Assembly (NCBI GenBank): GCA_011009095.1
Contig: VTPC01008130.1
Location: 1 to 64,000 of the forward strand
From: Ignelater luminosus
Taxonomy: Eukaryota > Arthropoda > Insecta > Coleoptera > Elateridae
DNA length: 64,000 bases
Direction: 5' to 3'
Within the stretch, counting starts at the first letter, position 1; every line of letters begins with the position of its first letter. Under the pieces are notes generated by a model, which saw only the letters and a list, made by a program, of their open reading frames with translations, was not told the DNA's origin and did no database searches. Below, piece by piece: positions 36,358-47,059 of this stretch. A program made the position numbers and the translations under genes.

Positions 36358-37138
36358 CAGGGTGTTCCTAAATTATTGTTAAATATTTGAAGGAGCAATT
36401 TCTTGACTTGTTTCAAGAAAAAATGGTTATATAAACATACTATTTATCACTTGGATTTCTGCTTATAGGAACAATAAAGAGTGCAAAAAGTTTAGATGGC
36501 GTTTGTGTAAATAAGAAAGAGAATTACGACGTGCAGAGGTGTTTAAAATGTGACCAGATGGTGAGTGGTGGAATATTTTGATCACTGTTTTACTTTAAAA
36601 TTATTCTATTTAGACTACTTGCACTTATTATTGCTGTACAAGCAGGATATCTGCTATGTCCAAAAATATATGTCTCCTGAGAAAGATATAGCTCCTAGAA
36701 AATGAATCTTAATATTTTGCATTATTTTCATCATGTACACACTTCTAGAAACTACATACTTTAAGGGATGATTCCTTGGCTTATTTCAAAACAAGAAATT
36801 TACAGAAACATATGTCCAAAAGCGCCTCCTGATGGGGATGATAGTTCCTAGAAAATTAACCTCAAACTGTCATATTTCTCATTTCAATGTGTATGCAATG
36901 AGAATAATGCAATTCTTCTTCAACAAAAGATGATAAACACAAAAGTTAGTGATGTGATGCAGGAAGACCTTTATTACAAACCAAAGAAATTAGAGATATC
37001 AAAAAAATATAAAATTTCGATGTCTACTATATCTCCTTCAGAAGGTGTTTTTGGACATCTGTTTATATAAACTTTTTATCTTGAAATAAACCAAGGAATC
37101 GGCCCTTAAACTATTTCATGTCATTTAGGAATATCCTG
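36358..37138. mobile_element. Non-autonomous inverted-repeat element, CAGGGTGTTCC ends
   Basis: Left end CAGGGTGTTCCTAAATTATT and right end (reverse complement) CAGGATATTCCTAAATGACA match through about 80 bases, with TA on each side. Inside, the stretch around 36768-36840 repeats the subterminal pattern (GATTCCTTGGCTTATTTCAA, TTTACAGAAACATATGTCC), so the element contains internal copies of its own ends. No transposase frame. Confidence 0.75.
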
Positions 37139-37169
37139 TATAAATGCTAGAAAACTCATATCAAATGTA

Positions 37170-37414
37170 TACAGTCTGTTCAAAGTTAAGTCGGCACTAT
37201 TGCTAACTTTCTTATTGTTAGAGACAGAAAGTAGGTTAAATTAGCAATCTACTATTTTTTTGAATAACTCAATAATGCAATGCTTAATTGTTTTACTGAT
37301 TTCACCATCGTAATGAGCAGAAGAAATACTACTAATTTACTAATTTAACCTACTTCCTATCTCTAACAACAACAAAGTCAGCAATAGTGCCGACTTAACT
37401 TTGAACAGACTGTA
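37170..37414. mobile_element. MITE with about 75-bp near-perfect inverted ends
   Basis: TACAGTCTGTTCAAAGTTAA opens the element and its exact inverse closes it; the arms match over about 75 bases with a handful of mismatches. TA flanks at 37168-37169 and 37415-37416. Total 245 bp. High arm identity suggests a recent insertion. Confidence 0.85.
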
Positions 37415-39018
37415 TATTACATGGATGATTCATCAAGTTTATTATACACACTGACTGTTCCAGAAGAAATCGCAAACATACCAGATGTTACTAGATCAAT
37501 ATCAAACATTTGGGATGTTCAAAAGATTTTTTTAGAAGGGTGTGCGAGCGAATATTTAATGGCCCCGGTTTAGTTTATGTTCAGCAGAATTATTCAATAA
37601 GAAGTTAATAAATAGGTAGATAAGTAATGACAGTATTTTATAAATATTTGTAAATAATTTGTATTTTAAGTGTTAATTAAATTTATAAATAAAACAGACT
37701 TTTATGCACAAACTGTTTTTAACTAGAAACCCACCAAAATTATAAATAAGAACGTTACAGTAGCATGGCAAAGCCCAAAGACAAACGAACCCTCAGAGCA
37801 TCTTCAACATTTATTTAAACAATTGACCAATAAATAAAGTTTTAATAGTAATAATAAAATTGCCCAAAGTAGGTTTTGAATCAGGGACATATTTAATAGG
37901 CTGACTAGGCTAAGGCGTAGAGCACCACATATGGAGTAGGTGTTGTGCCAAGTCCAATCCTGAAATTGTTTCACATAACATAGGTGCCAAATTGTTATCA
38001 GCCTAGGGAACTCAACTGGTTTAATCCAGCCCTGCTTTAAACAACTCCTATAGTTGTAAACAACATTGTTTTATTAATTGCGTTCTTGTTATTTTGTAAT
38101 AGTTATTATGTTCTTCTCTTTCAATGCAAGCTTAAATAAAAAAATTTGTTTTTTCACATTTGCAAAGCCTACCTTTGGTAATCCTAATTATTATTGCTAC
38201 GACCTTTTTATTAGTCAATTAAAAAACTAAAAATTGTGCTGTATTCTGAATTTCATAATCATTTTAATTATGCAATAATACACTAGATGTTTCATTTTAA
38301 AACCTTATTCTTTAGATCTCTGCTCTTTTGCTTTATAGGTGATGACATTTTTTCTTAGACCACTGGAAAGAGCACACAAGATTATCTCATAAAGTTTTTA
38401 AATTTTTTGAAAGACTATTCTGACAAAATTAATGAGTGTGTAATGAAAAATCAATCACACTGAATATTTTAGGATTTATCTTTAAAATAAGTCGCTTTTT
38501 AATAAATAATTGTAATAATTGTTTCACTAGAATACTATAAATGTATAAGTATATAAGCATTCAAGTACTTTATCTACTTTATTCAATACTATTAGTGTTA
38601 AGTACAAAAATATTCCAAATGAAAATACATTAATTATTTACCCTGAATATTAGGAAATGCATACTTAAAAATATAAAAATTTATTTCTTTGCTTCCGTAT
38701 ATAACAAACTGCATCCAACGTAATAAGACATGTAATAATCAACCTCAACATTATTTATAATACTGCTATTACTATTATTATTATTATTATTATTTTAATT
38801 GATTCCCCACCATCTCTTGCTACTTACGTCATGAAGTCTTAAAAGAAATATAAGCACATTTCTGGAAAATTTCCCTTAAAAGATTTTCCCCTCAGTTGCC
38901 AAGACAACTACATATACAAACAAAATGGTGCTGCATTGCAGACCACCTTTCAGTTAGACATTTACAAATATATAATATACTACTTTTTTATACATGATTT
39001 TTAATATTTTAACTCAGG

Positions 39019-41127
39019 ATGGCAAGTGCAAGTACAGTGTCAGGCTCAAAAGATTCGTCACAAAGGCAATAAATATTTATTCTTTTATGTATTTGTTATC
39101 ATCTTATAGCTGTAACATGTTGATTTTAGGCGCAAAAGTAGTGACACAGTGTGTTCATCAAATTCCAGCTGTTTTTTACATAAACGCAAACCAGCTCATC
39201 CACTAGCAGCATCTCTTCGTACATATTTACCTAGAAATACTACCACCAATGCAGTAAAACAAAGGGTTTTATCAGCGAGACTGTTGAAATTACGATCACT
39301 GCAAAATCAATTAAACGATGCTAATTATCATTTAGCAGTAAGAATATGTATAGATTTTTATTAGCAACATTAATTACTGATTAAAATATTCTAGGAACTA
39401 CAACAAGAAAATAGAGCACTAAAAAATTTACAGAGTAGACAGGATCGAGCATTATCAAAGTAAATATACAAAAAGATTCTTAATATTTCAATCCTAATTT
39501 TATTTAAAACAATATAAATTGTAGATATGAAGGTGCAAATGCTGATTTACCAAGATTATTGAAATCTCATGAAGAAGAAATGCGGGTATTAATGATGAAA
39601 AATAAAACTTTGCGTAAAAATTTAAAAGATGTTAGTGATCAACTTAAAATAAAAGAGGAAGAATTAGCAAGTGTTCGTGAACAATTAAAAAATTTAGTAT
39701 CATTGACAAAACAGAAAAATCTAGGTGAAAGGCAAATGTTAACAGAACAAGTTGAAGATTTAAGGGAAAGATTAAAATCTAGTGATGTTAGAATTAATCT
39801 TTTGAATAGGAAAATTCAATTAGAAGCAAAGAATTATAGATTTAAATTAAATGCTGAGATTATGAAGAACAAACAAGCACAAAAAGAACTTTTGCAAGCT
39901 TTAAACGAGATTGAGCGGCTTAATGCACTAACAGAGGTATTGTGAGATTAGAAAAGCCAATTTTGGATTTTTAATATTTCAGTTTTTGTTTTTTAGGGAA
40001 AAAATAAATTCACAGTTTCTACGAACCGTAAAAGATTTGCAAATGCATCTAGCATTACTCGACAAAGTATTTCATTAGTAAGTCTTACTGATGAGAAACC
40101 TAGTAAGGAATCTAGCAGAGTAAAAGAAATAGAAGAACCAATAATAGAACAACCAAAAGTGTCTTTTAGTATAAACAATGACATTATTTTTCCCAATGAA
40201 GATGACTATGACAATCAAAGCGAACATTCTGACATAAAACTTGAGCCAATTATTAATGAAAGGGATTCTAAATTAGCATCTTTAGAAAGTAGTGCAATGC
40301 CTTCACCAGTTGAAACAGTTAGGATCAAAGAGAAAACAGAATGCAAACCAGCAATAAATAATGGCATAATGGTGTCACCAACAGAAAATATCAAAGCAAG
40401 ATTATCAACAAGTTTAAATTTTAGAAATAATGATAATATGGAACAATTAAGTAAGAATTTAGATAAATTAAATTTAATAGAAAGAGAGAATAGTTTACCT
40501 GAAACTAGTCATTTAGTAAATAAACAAAGGAGTCGTCCTAGTTCTTCACATAAATTAGAAAAGCTTGCAAGTACTTCAAATTTAGAATCTTTATTTCAAA
40601 AGCCAATTGAAAAGAATGAACATGAATTGAACCAGCGTTTTGGAAGTTTATGTTCAGATATGATGGTAACTGTAAAGGACTGTACTACTGTAGTGGAAAA
40701 GCATAAAGACGATTATGAAACTGCTAAAAATGAAACAGAGAAGCTACTTCGTAGCTTACGTGAAACAGATTCATTAAATTCAAAATTAAGACATTCTAAA
40801 TTTTTAGCAACAGAAACATTTGAAATTCCAGAAAAAGATCGTGATATAGTTAATCAAATTTGGAAAGATGAATATAATTTTCGAAAAGATTTGATGGATG
40901 CAAAAGATGAAAATGCTAAAGAATATGATAGTTTTATAAAACCGGATAGAAATGGTAATGTTGTGAAGAAGGAAGCAGAAGTAGCGCTTGAAGACAGGAC
41001 AAAATTGTTGGCAACACTTAGAGCTATTGATAATGGAGAAGAAATTGAAGATATCAAATATGAATCTAGTATCTCGAGTAGAAAAAATACTCTTGTTGAA
41101 GAATTGTTTGGAGAGATACATAAATAG
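39019..41127 (+). CDS. LCA5: Lebercilin (LCA5)-like ciliary protein (5 exons)
   Basis: Exons 39019-39065, 39130-39337, 39395-39459, 39525-39936 and 39997-41127 give 620 aa in frame. The lebercilin domain spans about residues 45-240: KQRVLSARLLKLRSLQNQLN, LQQENRALKNLQSRQDRALS, KYEGANADLPRLLKSHEEEM, and long heptad-rich coiled coils (DLRERLKSSDVRINLLNRKI). The remaining 375 residues are charged and low in recognisable domains, with another helical stretch near EKHKDDYETAKNETEKLLRS. Lebercilin binds the axoneme/basal body and intraflagellar transport proteins; mutations cause retinal disease in humans. In insects it is expected in sensory-neuron and sperm cilia (inference). The first intron would start with GC (AAAG|GCAATA, 39066) rather than GT; it is the only donor giving a continuous frame from the ATG at 39019, so exon 1 is the least certain part. 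A longer or different first exon remains possible. Confidence 0.88.
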
Positions 41128-41278
41128 CTTGTTTTATTGTATATATATATTTTATTTATACTTATTTCCTCTATTAAAAATTCTTTAATATTTATTACAT
41201 TTTAAATGATTTATACCAAGTGTTTAGGTATAGGGTTATAATTTAAATATGAAATGTTAAATAACACAAAAACAAAAT

Positions 41279-41325
41279 TATTGTTATTATTATTATTATT
41301 ATCATCATTATTATCATCATCAACA
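41279..41325. repeat. ATT/ATC microsatellite
   Basis: Runs of TTATTATTATTATTATT and ATCATCATTATTATCATCATC follow the lebercilin gene. Confidence 0.8.
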
Positions 41326-41741
41326 TTATAAGCATCGGTTGTTAATTTTTTATACAACAGTTTCAGATAATAAAATTTGAAAAAATGTTGATGCTTGTTA
41401 GGAGGTTTTGAATTTTATATTTGTTTATAGAATATTGAAAAATATTTTATATGTTTATGTTATTTTATAGTTATTGTTAATGTATTCGCATAATCCATCA
41501 TTTACTTTTTTTGTTAATATACTTGAGATACCTGATTTTGACTTATTATACTTATATAGAAGAAAATCAAGTATTTTACAAACTTATTTTCTACATAATA
41601 ATATTAATGTCATTACAAATTAAATGTCGAATGTTAGAATAAATTACGTTATTTAATAAATATAGAAAAAGGATAAATACTGGGGAAGCATATTTCTGCT
41701 CTGAAGATAATTAACTTTTAAGTTGGCTGTCATTACTTGTA

Positions 41742-41873
41742 TTCAGGAGTAGGCAGCAATTGGGACAGCTTCCTTTTTCAACACTTACAGTACCTACCTA
41801 ATAATCTATCACTGTCAACCATTTAGAAACTTTTTCAGTGACATCCCTATACTAATTGCTGCCTGCTCCTGGA
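41742..41873. mobile_element. MITE copy, GGCAGCAATT family (2 of 3)
   Basis: TTCAGGAGTAGGCAGCAATT at left; right end in reverse complement TCCAGGAGCAGGCAGCAATT. TA on both sides. The 132-bp body shares TTTCAACACTTAC and CTTTTTCAGTGACA with the copy at 54333. Confidence 0.85.
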
Positions 41874-41981
41874 TATAAACATTATTGTGATAACAGTAGT
41901 TTTGTTCAGTTCAGTTCAGCTCAAATTTAAAACCAGTGTTGTCAACATAATTTGGCAATAGCCAATGTTACATAGAAAATC

Positions 41982-42450
41982 ACAATTCTCTTAGATCATA
42001 TTCAGCCACAAGTTTGTGCCAAGATTCACATCAACTTGTCATTATAAGACATGCGCAGTATATTTTCCGCGATTTTGCGTTGTTGAAAAAGCAGTGTCGT
42101 CCGTAAGCATCAGCGTATAGATATCTATATGCTGTAAGCATACGCGGTGTTGTGATTTGCAGTTTTTTTTTTACTATTTTATTTGTATTCTAAATTTATT
42201 TTTCTTTGTTGCTGGGTCATACAATAATCCATAGATACAAGGATAAATAAAAATAACATTATTGCTGTCTTTTGACATATTTATGTTGCCTCTGTAGGAA
42301 ATTTGCGTAAGTACGCCAATGATTTTTGAAGGTACGAGATTTACTTATTGCGCATGCGCTACAATGACTGAATGTTGGCACAAACCAAATGCATTAGCTG
42401 AATGTAGAAGGCGTTATCTACGGAGTATATATGATCTAAGACAATTCTTT
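41982..42450. mobile_element. Foldback element with TCTTAGATCATAT ends
   Basis: AATTCTCTTAGATCATATTC at left and AATTGTCTTAGATCATATAT (reverse complement of right end) are inverted; further inside TTTGTGCCAAGATTCA pairs with TTTGTGCCAACATTCA and both arms hold ATGCGCA. About 470 bp without a coding frame. Confidence 0.65.
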
Positions 42451-42623
42451 ATGCTCTCTCAGTCACTCCGTAAAAACAATATTGCAACAAAATACTAAGA
42501 ACATACATATCTGCATAATATGTACTATATTCATCAAGTTTCCTATAGAGAGAAAATTTACTTTATTAGTAGACAGGTATGAGTTTCCATCAAAACCGCG
42601 TATCTTGAAAACAAAGACATATG

Positions 42624-43391
42624 CAGTGGTAGTTGGCGAACTAACTTCAGGGTAGGCTGGGCAATGTTATATATAGATAATATGCGTAAAACATCTACAT
42701 AAAGATAACCAACTTAAATAGTCACCTAGATAAGATAAAAGATAAGACATCTCAAAGTTATCTAGATAAAGATAATACATAATGTACAAAAAACGTTATT
42801 CAGATAAGAAGATAGATACAGATAAAAAGGTTACCAACTCTTACAAGGGGTGTCCCCTCCCTCAGAGTCCCACACCAACACAAGAGGGCCCCCTGAACTC
42901 CTAAATGGACACAAAATTCCTTGCCGAGTCTCATGTCCCATACCAACACAATAGAGGAGGGTTCTCTTTGAAAAGTAGTCTTATAGTGAAGGTTGCACCA
43001 ACTAAGTATCTTAATTGAGGTTCAACTGCATAGAAACATTTGTTACGATAATTATTTTCAGATAAAATTTGATCTTATAAGTTGGTACAAACCGGCCTTA
43101 GATGAGTAACTTGTTATCTAGCTAATAAGATAATGTATAAACCAAATTTTATCTGAGATAAGATAAAAGATAACAAGAACTTTTGTTATCTAGATAAAGA
43201 TGCAAGATTGATGACATTATTTTTATCTAAATAATTTTTAATTTATCTAAATAAATTAATCTAGATAATGCACAACATTGAGACTGGAATCACTTGATTG
43301 GTTAGTTTCTTTATAATTTTACAATTTTAAGAATTTAACCAATCAAGCAGTCCAGCAGGTCTACCCTGAAGTTAGCTTACCGAACGCCACT
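42624..43391. mobile_element. Outer foldback element interrupted by a hAT-like insertion
   Basis: Left arm CAGTGGTAGTTGGCGAACTA and AACTTCAGGGTAGGCTGG; right arm (reverse complement) GTAGTGGCGTTCGGTAAGCT and AACTTCAGGGTAGACC. The left arm breaks off at 42660 and resumes at 43280 with CTGGAATCACTTGATTGGTT, matching the right arm. A further remnant of this family is at 46155-46215. Confidence 0.65.
42661..43279. mobile_element. Inner hAT-like element with TTATCTAGATAA subterminal repeats
   Basis: Ends GCAATGTTATATATAGATAA and (reverse complement of right) AATGTTGTGCATTATCTAGA are inverted. Flanking octamers TAGGCTGG and GAGACTGG agree at 6 of 8, fitting an aged 8-bp hAT duplication. TTATCTAGATAA-like motifs recur many times in both subterminal regions (42665-42830 and 43095-43270), as for hAT transposase binding sites. 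Non-coding. Confidence 0.65.
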
Positions 43392-43804
43392 ACACAGAAC
43401 CATATTACCTACTACTCATATTTTGGGAATATTCTAATTTAGCACAAGGTTAGTTTTATTTTCCAAACTCAGCACAGCAGTTAAAATTGACACACCCTAA
43501 CTCAGCATATGTCTCATTTTGACTGATGACATTGAATTCTATGTTAAAAAGTGCCTGAACAATGCTAAAATGATTTTGTTCTAGCTTCAAAAATAAAGGA
43601 GTTACAGCAAATTAAAGGAATTGGCCATCTTTCACTTTTTCTCTCTAGGGAGAAAACAAAAGACAGCAGCTTATTTCTGGCAACGGTAATGGAATAAGCA
43701 TGAAAAAAGAGGTAATGAGTACCTAAGCCATTTTTAATTATCTGCGCTAATAAGAAAGTTACCCATTGAAATTGGACCACACTGTACATATTACAGTTTA
43801 TGTA

Positions 43805-44957
43805 CAGGATGTTTCAAATTTGAGCTTAAACATAGAATCTCGCTTATTATAAGAGATAGAACATAGGTTTAATATTGACACTTTTGCTAAATTTTATGCT
43901 GCTTAATAATCTAAACACGAATATAAGCTAACTTCTTTTGTTTTCAACTTATGACCAAAAAAAAGACAAAATGGTGGTTTAGGTTTTTTGTCTTTAGCTT
44001 CCTTATTACTGGAATTTCTAAAAATATAATAAAACATTCTTAAAGTAATCTTTTATTACTAATCACCTGCATTTATCAAATTTGTCAACCAACGTTTCAG
44101 TTTCTTGAAACTATCATCAGGTTCATTTCTTCTTATGGATTTCATATTTGCTATTGACATCATTTGATAAGATGCTGCTTTCAATGATATAATAAAACAT
44201 TCCATGGCTAAAATTTATAAACAGTATAGTAAATCAAGTAGCCTATGTTTTTCATTTTCTATAAGAAAAAATGAGCCTGCTGATGATTTTATGAAACCAA
44301 AATGTCAGTCGACAATTTTGACAATCTGAGGTTATTAGTAATAAAACATCTGGGAATGCAAAGCATAACCATAACGAACTCCTGTTTTGTTACTTTTTCA
44401 AACTTTGGCGGCCATTTTGACCATGTTCCTAAGGTGATATCAAAAAACTAAAAGTATATGTTTCTCTTATTTTTTAATGTAGAATATGATTCTAAAGTAA
44501 AAAAAATTTTTGGAAATTTTCTAATTTTCGGCGGTCATTTTGATCATGTTCCCGAAGAGTTATCAAAAAACGAAGATACCACGTTGTCTTTAGTTTTTGA
44601 TGTAGAATCCAAATCTAAAGTCAAAATTTTAAAATTTGACAAAAAATGCGGACAGACATACAGACAGACTTCGCAAATTCAGTAACGACCCCTTCAGACT
44701 TCGTTGAAAACTGCCTTAAAAACGTTTTATTATAATTCTAGAATACCCAATAATGAGGAAGCTAGAGGAGAAAAACCTAAACCGCCATTTTACCTTTCTT
44801 TTTTGGTCATAAATTGAAAACAAAAGAAGTTAACTAAGATTTCCTTTTATATCATTAATCAGTGTAAAATTGAGCAAAAGTACCAAATTTAAACCTAAGC
44901 TGTATCCCTTATAATAAGCAAGATCCTCATGCTTAAGCTCGAATTTAAAACACCCTG
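43805..44957. mobile_element. Non-autonomous element with roughly 200-bp inverted ends
   Basis: Left CAGGATGTTTCAAATTTGAG and right (reverse complement) CAGGGTGTTTTAAATTCGAG start inverted ends that stay alignable for about 200 bases (CTTATTATAAG(A/G)GATA, TTAGGTTT). TA on both sides. A second pair of inverted ends (TTTTATTACTAAT(C/A)ACCT) at about 44050 and 44345 marks an inner insertion of about 300 bp. Confidence 0.75.
44400..44640 (+). repeat. Two-unit tandem repeat of about 120 bp
   Basis: GGCGGCCATTTTGACCATGT at about 44406 recurs as GGCGGTCATTTTGATCATGT at about 44530, followed in both by CC(T/C)AAGxxxTATCAAAAAAC and TTTTTxATGTAGAAT. The open frame 44458-44685 crosses the second unit and is probably not a gene. 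The block lies inside the 43805-44957 element. Confidence 0.65.
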
Positions 44958-47059
44958 TACATACAGGATATCATAACTTCTGAGACAACCTACATGCATA
45001 ATATAATATTATAATATTTTTATAAAATACTTATTTTATCGTAAAAATTTGTTAAAAATAAATATCTATAATTATGGTGCAAATTTTGTAGTTAAAATAA
45101 TAAAGGACCAAAACTTAATTCCATTCCATTTATTCTTCTAAAAAAAAATCCTCTTGAATTTTGCAACTAAAACTATTTTATTTACCGTACCATTACTGAA
45201 GAATCTTTGTAATTCTTATAGCTAATGCAAGTGCTGATAAATATAATTCAAAAAGTTGTTAGTATTATTTATAAAGTTTTAATTTATTTTTGATTAGTTA
45301 AGCAGGATTAAACTTAGTTAACATTTCTGTTGCTATTAGCATAATTTTAGTCATATCCTTGTATCCGTTTTAGAGGAACCTCTGAATAACTAAAGATGTT
45401 TACGAAGTATATCTTAACACATGTTTGGTGCCAGTAAAATGTATCTTATTCCCAGTGCTGGTGATATTTTTGTAAAAATTTCTTAAAACTTGGACAAGAA
45501 AATTTTATTCTTTAAGTTTTAATTTTAATATTTTTAGTTGTACGTTTCTTAAGGCTGCAATAGATGATAATAAATTTCATGAAAATTACACGAATCTTTG
45601 AACAAAATGCCATTTGATCGTGTATAGTGACTTCAATTTTTACATGAATAGAACAAGTTCTATTTCTCAAGATCATTAATGTGGATTGGATATAATATAA
45701 AATATAATAATATAATATATTGGAATATAAAAATTCACTAAAATAACAATGATAGCCAACATATTTTTAGATTTCAGATCGAGCTTTGTTAAAAGATTTA
45801 AGCATGTATTACTACAATTTCTGCATGAATTCTTTGAAACATTTCTACATCAATTTTACATGTAATTCTTTGATTGTCTATTGCCGGCTTTAAACAAAAA
45901 TCCTATTAAACAACATAAAGACACTTGCACAAGCACAGAATTGTTACCTTTAAAATAACCTTTTGAGATGCAGGATCCTAAAACATTGCAATGAATGCAG
46001 CACATGCGTCACTAGCAGTGCTCAACAATTAATGCAAATGCATCATGCCCAATACCAACATTGAATGTGTTAAAAACTACAAATAATACCTACAATAATA
46101 GAAGACACATTGAAAGTTATATGTAATCTGTGCAATATGGTTTAAATTGTCAAACTACACAGAAACTAACCAATCAAGTAATCTAGGTATATCCTGAAGT
46201 TATGTATCATCGGCCACTACAAAGAATTTCTCTTATTAAGTCAGAATGCTGGATATTGTGAATGGATAAGTTTAGGTAAGATTGTTTTCAGAAAGAAATC
46301 AAACAGCAAAACTGCAGCTGTAACAACATCTATTTAATAATGTAATATTGACTACAATTCTTCATTATTTCTATATTTAAATGTGAACAATAAACATGAC
46401 GTATCCTTTTTACACAATGGTATAAAGGAAACTATTCTTTATGTCGCCATGATAACAATCTAAAATACACAGTCTTAATATACCGAATAATCACAATACA
46501 ATCAATTTATTGTCATCAAACTAAGGCTAAATTTTGATCCAAGAATAATGTCGTTTGTTATAATAATACTACCAATGCAACAAATTTGTTGGTAACTTTT
46601 AGTAATCGTTGATAATATAAATTTGAGGATAATCTTTATAATTTTTCTTTTAACTAGATCAATTTACAAAACTTAAAAGTCTGGACCAGCCAGGTTTAAT
46701 CAACAACATTTGGAAGCTGCTATCTTACTTTTTTTTGTGAGCTTCACCCAAATTAGAACTTATTGATATGTCTTCGATGACATCAGAAAACAAGTGTTGC
46801 AAGACATATAAAAATAAAAAGATATAAAATTTATAAAAAATAAAACATGATAGAAACAATGCCATACAATATAATCACACAATAACCATTTAACACTTTC
46901 ATACTCTTAAAATAAAGTAAAACGGTAGGAATTTCAATTTCATTTTAAAAAAATAATGTCTTGTCCACTCACTTTTCCTCTTTTTAAATGCTTTCTAATA
47001 AAACCATAAACTTCAAGCCACAAAAGAGTAAATTTACAACAATTAATTTAAACTCTATC
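44958..47059. other. Intergenic region downstream of GOGAT
   Basis: AT-rich, no coding frame of note. At 46155-46215 ACTAACCAATCAAGTAATCT and ATCCTGAAGTTATGTATCAT match the right arm of the element at 42624. The GOGAT 3' UTR must lie just below 47060 on the minus strand. Confidence 0.45.

Larger units (their letters stand above)
35854..39018. other. Intergenic region between ABCB7 and the lebercilin gene
   Basis: Contains the ABCB7 3' UTR (AATAAA at 36103), two inverted-repeat elements listed separately, and an ATT microsatellite at 38771-38795. A 3' splice-like TTTTAACTCAG at 39007-39017 suggests that the lebercilin transcript starts upstream with a non-coding exon. No other gene seen. Confidence 0.45.

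Noticed and set aside
40804-41121. Minus-strand open frames opposite the last lebercilin exon
   Set aside because: They mirror codons of the supported plus-strand gene.
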